A stretch of DNA of 49,800 nt from a virus, in IMG/VR virus record IMGVR_UViG_3300023083_000101, positions 1 to 49,800 of that record; one strand, given 5' to 3'. Below the pieces are notes generated by a model. It worked only from the letters and a program-made list of their open reading frames with translations, searched no databases and had not been told where the DNA came from. The translations under genes and the position numbers were made by a program. Within the stretch, counting starts at the first letter, position 1, and each line of letters starts with the position of its first letter. Positions 7,126 through 15,730 of the stretch are shown here, piece after piece.

Positions 7126-8682
7126 ATGAGCACATTACGAGCCTGGAACGGCTTAAAGACCAAAATTGGGAACATTATCCCTATCGCCAGGGCTGTCAGG
7201 AAAGTGGTCTGGGAACCGATCCCTGGAGCCGGGGGCGGCCTGAGTTCGCAAGGGATGCTCCTCCTAACCGGACAACCTCTCAACCTCGTTAAAGAAGTGC
7301 TGTTCCATGGCTCTAGGGGCAACGGAAAGTCCGAGTGCTTGTTGATGGCATTCGGTCAGCATGTGGGCCAAGGCTGGGGTAGTTACTGGCGTGGAGTGAT
7401 TCTGCGTCGTCAGTTCTCGTCCCTGAAGGACTTGATCGTCAAGAGTCATAGGCTTTTCCCAAAGCTGTTCCCAGGCGCTACGTACAACAAGTCGATGCGC
7501 GAGTGGACGTTCCCAACCGGTGAAGTTCTGATCTTCGATTACATCGAGAAGAAGGAACAATACGAGGCCAAATTCCACGGCCAGGAATATAGCTTTATCG
7601 GTTGGGACGAGCTGACCACCTGGGCGACCGACGAGATCTACGAGTCGATGATGTCGACGCTCCGGACTTCGTACCAGCCCACGAAGGCCCAGCCGCTCAT
7701 GCCACCCCTGCAAGTCAGGTCGACTACAAACCCATGGGGAGTCGGAAAGCGATGGGTCAAGGCTCGCTTCATTGACGGAAAAATTAGCGGTCAGATTGAG
7801 TACAAAAATGGCCAGCGCGACAAGTGCGCGATCTTCGGCACAGTGTTTGAAAACTCCCATCTCAATGATGAGTACAAGGCTTGGCTGAGGACGATCAGCG
7901 ATCCTGCCAAGCGTGCGTCGTGGTTGCTTGGAGATTGGGAGGCTGTCGACGATACAGCCATGTTCGCTGCGCTTTGGAAAAAAGACGTGTTGCTCATGCA
8001 GCCGTTCGTTATACCCGCGCACTGGAAGGTTGAGAGGTCATTCGACTACGGTCAGTCGACACCTTTCTGTTGCCTTTGGACGGCTGAGACTAATGGCGAG
8101 TCCGTCTTAATCAACGGCAAGCCATTCTGCCCGCCGAAAGGCTCAATCATCGTTGTCGGTGAGGATTACGGCACACCCCTGAATCCTGACGGTACTCAGC
8201 AGAAGCGCGACCTGGGTCTTTTTCTCAGTGCTGGCAACATCGGCAAGCGCCTGAAGCAACGCGAGCTCAAGCTTCAAGAAAGCATCCTGAAGAACCACGT
8301 CAAGGTCACTCCAGGCCCAGCGGATAACCAGATCTACAATGGCTCCAAGGTTGATCAAGGTAATGCCCCGACCGTCGCGAAAGACCTGGCAGCTGAGGGC
8401 ATGACGTTCGTGAACTCCGACAAATCTCCGGGCTCCAGGGTGACCAGTGCCCAGCTCATGTTTGGTCGTTTGCAAGCAACAATTGAGCAAGATCCTGGTA
8501 AGCCGCACATCTACTTCTTTACGAATTGCAAGTTTCTGAACTCTTCGATTCCGGAGCTTCAGCGAGATGAAGATCAACTGGATAGCGTTGCGAAGTGCGG
8601 AGATGACCATGCTTGGGACGCCTTGGCATATCGATTGACATGGAAGCGTCCAGTAACCTCGATTCAACATGGTATCCGCTAG
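7126..8682 (+). CDS. terL: Terminase large subunit
   Basis: 518 residues. ATPase domain: Walker A HGSRGNGKS (about 61-69), the VILRRQF strand, and Walker B FIGWDELT (D161, E162), followed by STTNPWG as coupling motif. The nuclease domain starts near SFDYGQST (D307) with VVGEDYG (about 344-349) and the C-terminal DDHAWDALAYRL. It drives genome packaging into proheads and cuts the concatemer. Length is normal for the family. It lies between the C39-like gene and the portal. A single strong start follows an AATAATAAGAA leader. Confidence 0.93.
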   Translation: MSTLRAWNGLKTKIGNIIPIARAVRKVVWEPIPGAGGGLSSQGMLLLTGQPLNLVKEVLFHGSRGNGKSECLLMAFGQHVGQGWGSYWRGVILRRQFSSLKDLIVKSHRLFPKLFPGATYNKSMREWTFPTGEVLIFDYIEKKEQYEAKFHGQEYSFIGWDELTTWATDEIYESMMSTLRTSYQPTKAQPLMPPLQVRSTTNPWGVGKRWVKARFIDGKISGQIEYKNGQRDKCAIFGTVFENSHLNDEYKAWLRTISDPAKRASWLLGDWEAVDDTAMFAALWKKDVLLMQPFVIPAHWKVERSFDYGQSTPFCCLWTAETNGESVLINGKPFCPPKGSIIVVGEDYGTPLNPDGTQQKRDLGLFLSAGNIGKRLKQRELKLQESILKNHVKVTPGPADNQIYNGSKVDQGNAPTVAKDLAAEGMTFVNSDKSPGSRVTSAQLMFGRLQATIEQDPGKPHIYFFTNCKFLNSSIPELQRDEDQLDSVAKCGDDHAWDALAYRLTWKRPVTSIQHGIR

Positions 8683-8705
8683 TCTCAGAAGTTCGCCGTC
8701 AAACA

Positions 8706-8743
8706 AAGTACAATAGTTGTAGCCAAATAATAATAAGAATAGG
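8706..8743 (+). promoter_or_regulatory. Phage promoter/leader cassette before portal
   Basis: AAGTACAAT (8707-8714 region) is followed by AAATAATAATAAGAATAGG (8725-8743), ending eight bases before the portal ATG at 8752. The arrangement matches the 5577, 22834 and 25056 copies. Confidence 0.6.
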
Positions 8744-8751
8744 CGTTATAT

Positions 8752-10062
8752 ATGTCAGTTAGTCAGCGTTCCATGCGCAGTCAGAAAGATTATGAGATTC
8801 GAAAGGTAATTCGCACGCTTCAAGGTGGAACTGTGGCTATCAGGGCTGCTGGGGTTGAGTATCTGCCGAAAGAACCTGGGGAAACACCGGAAGCTTATAA
8901 AAGACGCTTAAACAGGTCTTTCTTAACCAACTACTTCCAGCGCACTGTTGCCAACCTGGCGTCGAAGCCGTTCAGCATGCCGGTAGGTATCAAAAGTGAA
9001 CGCTACCCAGAGCTTGCTGCTGAGTATCTTGTTGACGTTGATGGCCGAGGCACCAGTGCAACCACCCTGGCTCATGCCTGCACCGCCGATGCTGTAGCGA
9101 TGGGATCAACGTTTCTAGCTGGTGATTGCGCCGTCAATGGTGGGAGGCCGTACCTGTACTTGCTTCCCGGCGAAAACATCTTGGCTGCTCGCAAGAACGA
9201 AGACGACAAGCTAATCCACATACGCATCCTAGAAACTGCAGTTGTCCAGGACGGCCAGTGGGGTGAAAAGGAAGTAAAGCGTGTCAGGGTGTTCGACCGT
9301 GTGGGTGATGTCGTCACGTGGTCACTGTACGACGGCGAGACTGATGCCCCTATCGTTCTCGATCAGCCGTTTGCTCTCAAAGAAATCCCTGTAACGCCCA
9401 TCCATGCTGCGGAGGCCATTGCTGCAGATCAGTTGCAGGCTTCTCCGCCGTTGCTGGATCTGGCTTACATGAACGTCCAGCACTATCAAGAGAGCTCAGA
9501 TCAGTCGAACATCCTGCGCATTGCTCGCGTGCCCGTGCTCTTCGCCTCTGGGGTGAGTGATGATGCTGTGATCACGATTGGCTCTGAGTATGCAATCAAG
9601 GGTGAAGCAGGCGCAGACTTGAAGTACGTCGAGCACACCGGTAATGCGATTGGCGCGGGCCGCGACTCACTCAAAGACCTTGAGGCCAAAATGGAGTCTT
9701 ACGGGCTTGGCCTGCTTGAAAACAGCGGTGTCGCACAGACTGCCACCGGTCATGCGCTTAGAGCCGGGGAAACGAACAACCGGATCGCGATGCTTGCGCT
9801 GAGCGTCGGGAACGCTCTTGAGGTCGGACTTGGCTGGATTGCATATTTCAACAAGATCGCTGAGCCAGATTTTCAGGTTCATGTAGACACTGAGTATGGA
9901 ATTAGCTCCACTTCCGAAGACCTCACAGCACTGGCGAACGCACGCACCATGGGTGACCTGTCCAGGGAAGATTTCCTGCTGGAGATGAAGCGTCGGGGCA
10001 CTCTGCGCAATGAGTTCAGCGTCTCAGATAATGAAGATCGTTTGTCTACCGAGCTAGCCTGA
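8752..10062 (+). CDS. Portal protein (DUF4055-like)
   Basis: 436 residues. N-terminal PGETPEAYKRRLNRSFLTNY and the following TVANLASKPF resemble DUF4055 phage portal-type proteins. A long helical stretch (DQSNILRIARVPVLF ... GRDSLKDLEAKMESYGLGLL) matches the portal stem and wing region, with a C-terminal helical segment rich in charged residues. The portal ring sits at one capsid vertex and feeds DNA during packaging and ejection. It is directly downstream of the large terminase and ends at a strong terminator (10070-10095), after which cargo genes begin. Confidence 0.8.
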   Translation: MSVSQRSMRSQKDYEIRKVIRTLQGGTVAIRAAGVEYLPKEPGETPEAYKRRLNRSFLTNYFQRTVANLASKPFSMPVGIKSERYPELAAEYLVDVDGRGTSATTLAHACTADAVAMGSTFLAGDCAVNGGRPYLYLLPGENILAARKNEDDKLIHIRILETAVVQDGQWGEKEVKRVRVFDRVGDVVTWSLYDGETDAPIVLDQPFALKEIPVTPIHAAEAIAADQLQASPPLLDLAYMNVQHYQESSDQSNILRIARVPVLFASGVSDDAVITIGSEYAIKGEAGADLKYVEHTGNAIGAGRDSLKDLEAKMESYGLGLLENSGVAQTATGHALRAGETNNRIAMLALSVGNALEVGLGWIAYFNKIAEPDFQVHVDTEYGISSTSEDLTALANARTMGDLSREDFLLEMKRRGTLRNEFSVSDNEDRLSTELA

Positions 10063-10069
10063 TTGGCGC

Positions 10070-10095
10070 GGAGGGGCCGCAGCCCCTCCATTTTC
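10070..10095 (+). terminator. Rho-independent terminator after portal
   Basis: GGAGGGGC-CGCA-GCCCCTCC (8-bp perfect stem) followed by ATTTTCT. It separates the packaging unit from the cargo block. Confidence 0.85.
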
Positions 10096-11103
10096 TCAGG
10101 TGTCGAGCATGTCCCACTCATCACCCAGAATCCAACGAAGGGCCGACAGCTTCCCATTGATCATGCCCCACTCAAAGTCGTCCCATGGGCCTGTGTCTTC
10201 GTACTTCTCTCGAACCTTTTCGGCTGCAGCAAGAGCACCTTTCAGGATGGAGCGGTGAATGACCTCATTGCCGTACCTCTCAGTGCCGTCCTCAACGATC
10301 TCAACCTCGCCTTCTTCAAGGCCGTACATCATGTTCATGTGCCTGTTGTACCAAACCTTATCAACCAGCTCGTCCATGGCCCCCAGAATTTCCTGAAGGC
10401 CGCGCGTCTGATCTTCCCAAGCCCACTCGTTTTCGTAGTGGAACTCCTCTAGGTCTAGCAGATCTTCGATTGCCGGTTTCGTGGTGTTGAAATACAGCGA
10501 AGTTTTGCCATCAAAGATGTCGGAGAAGTCTTCGTGGGGCTGCCTGTGATCCTTGCCTGAGAAGTCCGTTACGTTGTGAGTCACGAATCTGAAGCTTTCG
10601 AAGTTGGCTGCTTGCTCGATTCGGAATTCCTGGAAGGCTTCGGCCAGTACCGCATCAGCAACGCTATTCTTTTGCTTGTGGAATGGAGCTCTTTTATCGA
10701 TTGCTCGCTCGGCAGCCTTGATCTTTGTGGCATCTGAGATGGGCGTCTGGAAGGCCAGGTCGAACAGCTTAATCACTCGGTTGACGCTGCCCTGAGTCGC
10801 CTCGGACAGGATCGGTAGCCGGTGGTTTACATCATCAATGGTCTCCAGCGCGCTGTCTTTTCCCTCGCCGCCGAATGACTGGATCATCCCTTTGACAACA
10901 CGGATCTCACTCGCAATCCGCTTGCGCGTGGACTCAATGACCTTGTCCTTGTTTCGCTCGAATTCTGTACGCACAAGCTCGGGCACCAGGAGCTTGATGA
11001 TTCCTTCTTCGACCAGATGCTCAATGGCCGTCAGCATTGGCAGCTCTGCTTTCTGGGTCGAAATATCTAGCCAAACGCACGTGTCGAGCATTACTAAATG
11101 CAT
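10096..11103 (-). CDS. PIN-domain nuclease, DUF4935-like
   Basis: 335 residues. PIN signature acids: LDTCVWLD (D7), LVRTEFERN (E47), SVADAVLAE (D150) and FVTHNVTDFS (T175, N177, D180). The extended helical linker between the acids fits the DUF4935 branch of PIN proteins, which are metal-dependent RNases common in defence islands. The last 130 residues are acidic and unrecognised. It is transcribed leftward against its phage neighbours, starting after GGGAGC at 11103, and is divergent from mvaT, as expected for a cargo gene. It is probably an abortive-infection or toxin-like RNase; no antitoxin is obvious. Confidence 0.7.
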   Translation of the reverse strand: MHLVMLDTCVWLDISTQKAELPMLTAIEHLVEEGIIKLLVPELVRTEFERNKDKVIESTRKRIASEIRVVKGMIQSFGGEGKDSALETIDDVNHRLPILSEATQGSVNRVIKLFDLAFQTPISDATKIKAAERAIDKRAPFHKQKNSVADAVLAEAFQEFRIEQAANFESFRFVTHNVTDFSGKDHRQPHEDFSDIFDGKTSLYFNTTKPAIEDLLDLEEFHYENEWAWEDQTRGLQEILGAMDELVDKVWYNRHMNMMYGLEEGEVEIVEDGTERYGNEVIHRSILKGALAAAEKVREKYEDTGPWDDFEWGMINGKLSALRWILGDEWDMLDT

Positions 11104-11186
11104 TGAAGCTCCCTTGAGTTTGCTGATTGCTAGACTTGGCTGTAGCCATCACCGGATAATGGCCTATCAACATACAGGAGCGTCAA

Positions 11187-11555
11187 ATGTCTCGTCTCGC
11201 AGAATTCCGTCAGCTGGAAAAACACCTGGCTGAGCAACTGGCAGCCCTCGAAGCAATGAAAGGCGACGAAGGCCTGAAGAAAGAGGTCGAGTTCGAAACC
11301 AAGCTTCGCGCTCTGCTCGGCGAGTATGGCTACAGCCTGCGCAATGTTATCGCCATTCTTGACCCACAAGCCACGCGTCGCGCTCCTACAGCCACCGAAT
11401 CCAAGGCGGGCACACGCAAGCCACGTCAGGTGAAAATCTACAAGAACCCACATTCGGGCGAAGTTGTTGAGACTAAAGGCGGCAATCACAAAATTCTGAA
11501 AGACTGGAAATCGGAATACGGCTCCGACACTGTGGAATCCTGGTTGGCTAAGTAA
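11187..11555 (+). CDS. mvaT-like: MvaT/MvaU-family xenogeneic silencer
   Basis: 122 residues. The N-terminal coiled coil (FRQLEKHLAEQLAALEAMKG ... KKEVEFETKLRALLGEYG) is the oligomerisation domain. After a flexible linker, RKPRQVKIYKNPHSGEV and ETKGGNHKILKDWKSEYG form the AT-hook-like DNA-binding domain of Pseudomonas MvaT. Full family length. Such proteins coat A+T-rich DNA and silence it; carried by a phage, it may silence cargo, quiet the prophage, or interfere with host MvaT. ATG follows AGGAG. A terminator follows at 11579, so it is monocistronic. The family is limited largely to Pseudomonas, which points to the host. Confidence 0.92.
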   Translation: MSRLAEFRQLEKHLAEQLAALEAMKGDEGLKKEVEFETKLRALLGEYGYSLRNVIAILDPQATRRAPTATESKAGTRKPRQVKIYKNPHSGEVVETKGGNHKILKDWKSEYGSDTVESWLAK

Positions 11556-11560
11556 GACTG

Positions 11561-11572
11561 TTTGAGTACAAA
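11561..11572. promoter_or_regulatory. TTTGAGTACAAA palindrome-like site
   Basis: One of four intergenic TTTGAGnnCAAA sites (also 12521-12532, 28579-28590, 31796-31807). The outer half-sites are inverted repeats, as in operators; the binding factor is unknown. Confidence 0.25.
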
Positions 11573-11578
11573 CAATCA

Positions 11579-11598
11579 GGGCCCCGCAGGGCCCTTTT
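11579..11598 (+). terminator. Rho-independent terminator after mvaT
   Basis: GGGCCC-CGCA-GGGCCC followed by TTTTCG. Confidence 0.8.
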
Positions 11599-11619
11599 CG
11601 TTATCTAAGGAATGAGTTC

Positions 11620-12492
11620 ATGGAAGTAGATCAGGAATTTCAGCAGTTGGTAATCTTGGCAGGGCGCCCGATTCTTGTAGATCCTGCCGAGCGTAAGTCT
11701 GATCTATTTTCATCAGGTGAGAAAGCCGGGCTGTCTGCTCGTGCCTTGATTGATGGTCTCAACATGGCCGGTGACCTCGGAAGCCAGGCCCCTGATCATT
11801 ACGAGATGAATCGCCTGATCGTTTACAAAAACGTGTCGGAACGGGCCGTAAAGTACCGGAATGACCCTACCGATGCTTCTTGGATGCCGACACTCCAGGC
11901 TAAGACTCCTGAGACTAGAGAAGCCCTAAGAGCCAGCATGGCGCATTTCGCACCGATCATCGACGGTATGTACGACGAGGCTCGTCGCTCAATTGAAGCT
12001 GAGTACCCAGGCTATCTCGAAACACTCGGGGAGCCGATGATTCATCCCGGAGTACAGTTTGAGCTCAAGGTTTCGCTGAGCCAGCTGGCTTGTCGATTCC
12101 GCACTGCCATCGAGAACGTGATGAAGACTGCGTGGATTCCGGAGAACCTTCGGGGTTTCCCGCACAGCTGCTGCGGGACAATTTCCGAGCTGCTGGGCGA
12201 ACACCTCAACAGCCTGGATATCGGAGAGTTCTACTACGTTTGCGGTGATAAGGACGGTGGCTCCCATGCCTGGCTGGAGGTGTATGGCCTCGTCGTCGAC
12301 ATCACGGCTGATCAGTTCGAAGGCAGGCCGGCTGTCTACGTCGATGTAAAGGACGCCTGGTATGCCGAATGGGAAGAGGACACCAAGCATTTGGCGATTC
12401 ATGAACCATCTGCGTTCTTCTATCGCGACGAGAGCCAATTCTTCGACCATGTGCTGGAGCAGATGCGGGAGCTGGGCACCTCCGCTGGCTGA
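11620..12492 (+). CDS. Transglutaminase/papain-like fold protein
   Basis: 290 residues. The N-terminal 140 residues are helical and unrecognised. The C-terminal part carries a likely Cys-His-Asp triad: PHSCCGTISELLGEHL (C184 or C185), GSHAWLEV (H216) and VVDITADQF (D227). This order fits transglutaminase-like cysteine hydrolase folds, and the SHAWLEV...VDITADQF block is seen in small cargo proteins of bacteria and phages. No signal peptide. ATG follows AAGGAATGAG. It lies in the accessory block between portal and scaffold. A second protein with the same arrangement of residues is at 45514-46155. The activity (protease, deamidase, or other) is unknown. Confidence 0.55.
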   Translation: MEVDQEFQQLVILAGRPILVDPAERKSDLFSSGEKAGLSARALIDGLNMAGDLGSQAPDHYEMNRLIVYKNVSERAVKYRNDPTDASWMPTLQAKTPETREALRASMAHFAPIIDGMYDEARRSIEAEYPGYLETLGEPMIHPGVQFELKVSLSQLACRFRTAIENVMKTAWIPENLRGFPHSCCGTISELLGEHLNSLDIGEFYYVCGDKDGGSHAWLEVYGLVVDITADQFEGRPAVYVDVKDAWYAEWEEDTKHLAIHEPSAFFYRDESQFFDHVLEQMRELGTSAG

Positions 12493-12520
12493 CCAGGCAG
12501 TGCTGGTCGTATGATATTGG

Positions 12521-12532
12521 TTTGAGTGCAAA
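12521..12532. promoter_or_regulatory. TTTGAGTGCAAA palindrome-like site
   Basis: Second of the four TTTGAGnnCAAA intergenic sites, just after a GTATGATATT promoter-like sequence and upstream of the gene at 12608. Confidence 0.25.
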
Positions 12533-12607
12533 TGGGCCTAGCGCGGCCTTGCTTCATAGATGGTTAGACGGCAACAGACCCTGATCAATTAATAGCAATC
12601 CTGACCT

Positions 12608-13636
12608 ATGAGTGGTGACATGCAAAAGGGCTTGGAGGCGGTATTTTACGAGTGCGAGCATACCGGGGCATTCAACACTGGCCCAGCCGAAGTGCTAACT
12701 ATATTAAAGAGGCACTATGGCGAAGCATGTGAGCCGTCGAGCTTTATTTTGCAGCACTTTTCCGGAATACAAGGATACAGATTCATAAGGGAGGGAAAAT
12801 GGTCATTTATCCCAACTGAGAAGACGCCACCTCACACCTCAGGCGCCTTTCCATTTGCAAGCTTACTTGCCAGCAAGGATCTCCTAGTGCCTCCTCTATT
12901 AATGCCTAGGCATATGGAGATGATATGCAAGGCAATTAGAGCAAGTACCGGAAACCCAAATAGCTTAACAGTCGACTTCTGTCTAGCTAGCATTTATACG
13001 CCTTACGACATGGGCAGGTATTATGAGGCGCTATTCAATCGCATTGGCTCTTTCCAGCCCTACATGAAGCATATCGATGAGTGCATAAGATCATACCTGC
13101 TTGGCAATGTATCGGTGTCTGTTTCCGGCATGCTTTTAGCAGCAGAAGGGATTTTGAGGAATATCGGTGAGAAAATAGATGGGCGCTTCTCAGGAATTAC
13201 AAGTAAAGACCAGTTTATCAATGTTCTAAATAAAATAGAGGATTGCGTGAGCAGCGCCGCGTACTCGGAGTGTGATGTACCGAGCTTTATGCGAGAGCGT
13301 GACTATCTAGTGAATTTTGACGAACGACTGGCACTTATAGATGGCTTCAAGAAATACTTTGCTACCAGGCTTTATGAAAACACGAAGGATGTGACGGGAG
13401 CAATTGATATGAATAGGCATAGCGTCCTTCATGGCTTATCAATGGATTTCAACAAGCCTATAAACTTCTATCGCCTGTTCATTATGCTGGTCTTTTTAGC
13501 ATTTATTAGTGTCGTTATAGGGCATGCACGGGCTTCATGCTTTGTATCGGAAACAGAAGAGTCAAAAAAGAAAAGCGAGTGCTACGATGAATTGGCGGGC
13601 ATCGGATCTCTCCTGAAAACCAAATACCCTATTTAG
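12608..13636 (+). CDS. Unknown cargo protein with a possible HEPN-like motif
   Basis: 342 residues. No family recognised with confidence. Residues about 270-300 read MNRHSVLHGLSMDFNKPINF, and this NRH..LHG segment followed by a hydrophobic helix (FYRLFIMLVFLAFISVVIG) resembles the C-terminal part of some abortive-infection and HEPN-type proteins. The hydrophobic helix could also be a membrane segment. Codon usage is richer in A and T than phage structural genes, suggesting recent acquisition. The start at 12608 or the ATG at 12620 are both possible; ribosome sites are weak. Function unknown. Confidence 0.5.
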   Translation: MSGDMQKGLEAVFYECEHTGAFNTGPAEVLTILKRHYGEACEPSSFILQHFSGIQGYRFIREGKWSFIPTEKTPPHTSGAFPFASLLASKDLLVPPLLMPRHMEMICKAIRASTGNPNSLTVDFCLASIYTPYDMGRYYEALFNRIGSFQPYMKHIDECIRSYLLGNVSVSVSGMLLAAEGILRNIGEKIDGRFSGITSKDQFINVLNKIEDCVSSAAYSECDVPSFMRERDYLVNFDERLALIDGFKKYFATRLYENTKDVTGAIDMNRHSVLHGLSMDFNKPINFYRLFIMLVFLAFISVVIGHARASCFVSETEESKKKSECYDELAGIGSLLKTKYPI

Positions 13637-13699
13637 TCCGAATAGTTTGAGTGTGGTTCAAGTCATTAGTTCTTGATGCGTGACTTGTTGTCAAACCCC

Positions 13700-13894
13700 T
13701 CAATGCCCGTCCCGGCGCACCAAGTCTTTGTATCGCTCTCGGCTTGCGATGATCTGATGGCGAAGTTCTTCCGGGTCGATGCTCATGCAGCCTCCGAGTG
13801 GCACTTGGAGGGTTTTTAGGGACTTAGCGGCTAAGATGAACTGCTCTTCTTCGATTTCAGTTCTTGTTTTCGGTCGACGCGTGAAGAGTTTCAT
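13700..13894 (-). CDS. Small hypothetical protein (64 aa)
   Basis: MKLFTRRPKTRTEIEEEQFI... is a charged, helical small protein. The start at 13894 is chosen because GGAGAAAGG lies just upstream; longer in-frame starts up to 14083 would run over the upstream gene. It overlaps the end of that gene (13857-14144) by 38 bases, so they are probably translationally coupled. Last gene of a leftward three-gene unit. No function recognised. Confidence 0.6.
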   Translation of the reverse strand: MKLFTRRPKTRTEIEEEQFILAAKSLKTLQVPLGGCMSIDPEELRHQIIASRERYKDLVRRDGH

Positions 13895-14144
13895 AATCCT
13901 TTCTCCAGTCCGGAATCCACGACAGGTCGGCGTCTGGGCTAATCGACTTGAGGTTTCTTCTGACCAAATCCTGAATGGACGGTTGCTCAAAGTTGAACTC
14001 AATGACCTCGTGGAGTCGGCTTGCGATTTCCCTGCGGTCTTCAGTGTCGAATTGCTCCAGAGCCTTAAAGATAGAGGCGGCACTGCCTCCTGCTAAATGA
14101 AAAAGATTGGTGTGAACTCTACTGTACTTTTCAATGATATCCAT
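13857..14144 (-). CDS. Small hypothetical protein (95 aa)
   Basis: MDIIEKYSRVHTNLFHLAGG... is a soluble, mostly helical protein. ATG at 14144 follows AGGGGAGC. It lies 10 bases after the stop of 14155-14562 and overlaps the next gene. No recognised domain; the compact leftward three-gene arrangement within a cargo block suggests an accessory system. Confidence 0.6.
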   Translation of the reverse strand: MDIIEKYSRVHTNLFHLAGGSAASIFKALEQFDTEDRREIASRLHEVIEFNFEQPSIQDLVRRNLKSISPDADLSWIPDWRKDYETLHASTENKN

Positions 14145-14154
14145 AATGCTCCCC

Positions 14155-14562
14155 TTACAGACCGAACTGCATGCTTGTTACCTTGTATTCCGGCTCATCA
14201 ATAAAGCCAAACTCCAGATCAACATTGAGGGACTGCTGATCCATGATCCAATTCGAAAGCTCTAAGTTGCCGTATGCCCCGAGATGCACTTCTCGACAAT
14301 GAAGCTTTTCAATGAATCCAATTTCAAGAAGGTGAAGCACCAGGCTATTTGGCCCATGACGGTATTCGGTGTCGGCATCAAGCTCATCAGCTATCTCAGA
14401 CAGATCGAACTCTCTGGCACACCTGAACGGCCCGGAGTATCCGTAGTCCGAATAGAGCTCCGAGGATAGAAGAACAAGCCCTCCTTCGAGGAGCACAAAC
14501 TTGCTGCCGTTGGTCTCGCTGTGACTGCCAAGTTTGCTATTAGTGCTCAAGTCTCTCTGCAT
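14155..14562 (-). CDS. Hypothetical protein, first gene of a leftward trio
   Basis: 135 residues from the ATG at 14562, preceded by CAGGAG; an in-frame ATG at 14601 is less well placed. The protein is acidic (SEIADELDADTEYRHGPNS) with no signal peptide or recognised motif. Upstream there is an A+T-rich stretch (14570-14720) likely to hold the promoter for this trio. Confidence 0.55.
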   Translation of the reverse strand: MQRDLSTNSKLGSHSETNGSKFVLLEGGLVLLSSELYSDYGYSGPFRCAREFDLSEIADELDADTEYRHGPNSLVLHLLEIGFIEKLHCREVHLGAYGNLELSNWIMDQQSLNVDLEFGFIDEPEYKVTSMQFGL

Positions 14563-14751
14563 TGCATTCTCCTGATTACTCTTTATGCTTTTATTATGCA
14601 AAAGGAGATCAGGCGATGTATATATGGTTATTCAATCAGTGGTGTGTTTTTTTTGCATATCAAGCTAACGCCCCTGAAAACACAGATGCGTATACCCGCC
14701 GCATACCCATAAAATAATTTCCGCAGTTGGTTTGCTAACAAACCCTGGGCA

Positions 14752-14773
14752 AAGAAAAAGGCCCCGGAGGGCC
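14752..14773 (-). terminator. Rho-independent terminator of the exonuclease-DUF4238 unit
   Basis: On the minus strand GGCCC-TCCG-GGGCC is followed by TTTTTCTTT, just beyond the stop of the DUF4238 gene. Confidence 0.8.
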
Positions 14774-14780
14774 TGTCTCG

Positions 14781-15725
14781 TTAAGGTGTTTTCTGCCTCG
14801 GCTTTTTTGTGTTCTGGATTATTTCGGCAGTGCTACCGAAGACCGTCTTGTCGCTTCGAAGTAGTACGTTTCTATTTAGCAATTCAGCCAGGCGAATATC
14901 TGATTCCACGACTCCTCTGCCGTACGCGTCGGACTCATTGATCATATATGCCATTGTTGGTGATATCGGGAAGTAAAAATCTATATCTTCTGGAGGTAAT
15001 TCGCTTGGAGGACAGTCAACTACACTAGGATGAACATTGATGACAGGGTTGTCGCTTGTTAAGAAGGGGGTTTCGGTATTATTCGTCAGCCAAACGACGT
15101 TTTTGTGGTTGTAAGATAGGTCTATGTTGTATCCGACATTGACACCAAATATTACGCTCAAGAACCACCAGTTTTTGTTAGCTAATTCGTAGTGCTCTTC
15201 ACCACTTAATCTCATGGCTTCAACGAACGTTTCTCTAAAAAACCGGGTTCGAGAAAACTGGTGTCCAATGTAGCTGTGGAGGTTATATCTATTTGCTGCA
15301 ACGTTCAGCACGGAAAGCTTTCCCGCCCTGAGTGCGTCTAGCACTTGCTTAACATCACCCTCAATAGTCGTATGTATGTTTTCCAGTGTATTTGAAAGGA
15401 GAAGCTCACGTTTACGAGCGTTTCCATGCCCATCTAAGGCGCGAATTGAATATGAGAGGCGAATCATATCCGCAAGAAATACCTTGTGAACTTCCTGCAG
15501 TTCAACGCAGGCCTTACTTATCCATCGCTGAATAAACAGAATGTCGGCACTATTCAGCTCACTGATTTTGTAGAAATCGACCTCGCAGGCAAGTCCTTTA
15601 ACCGGGTAGGAACTTATGCCCTTTCTTGTTCTGCGAAAAATATCAGTATTATTTTTAGACCAGCCTTTAAGGTAATGAGCCCAAATATAGTGGTTGTTGC
15701 GCTTAATCATTTCGCTTTTCAGCAC
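14781..15725 (-). CDS. DUF4238 family protein
   Basis: 314 residues. NNHYIWAHYLKGWS near the N-terminus, the central helical region and the C-terminal block TPFLTSDNPVIN...FYFPISPTMAYMI match the DUF4238 pattern (N-HY-P..L..F at the start; F.TSDNP...PLSP later). Family function is not established; members are frequent in cargo and defence neighbourhoods. The proposed start is a GTG at 15725 preceded by GGTGAG; an ATG five codons in (15710) is possible. It begins five bases after the stop of the exonuclease gene, so the two form a coupled pair. A terminator follows. A+T-richer than structural genes. Confidence 0.75.
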   Translation of the reverse strand: MLKSEMIKRNNHYIWAHYLKGWSKNNTDIFRRTRKGISSYPVKGLACEVDFYKISELNSADILFIQRWISKACVELQEVHKVFLADMIRLSYSIRALDGHGNARKRELLLSNTLENIHTTIEGDVKQVLDALRAGKLSVLNVAANRYNLHSYIGHQFSRTRFFRETFVEAMRLSGEEHYELANKNWWFLSVIFGVNVGYNIDLSYNHKNVVWLTNNTETPFLTSDNPVINVHPSVVDCPPSELPPEDIDFYFPISPTMAYMINESDAYGRGVVESDIRLAELLNRNVLLRSDKTVFGSTAEIIQNTKKPRQKTP

Positions 15726-15730
15726 TTAGC

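Noticed and set aside
7264-8022. 252-codon open frame opposite the large terminase
   Set aside because: Antisense to the TerL ATPase motifs, with no plausible start signal or domain.
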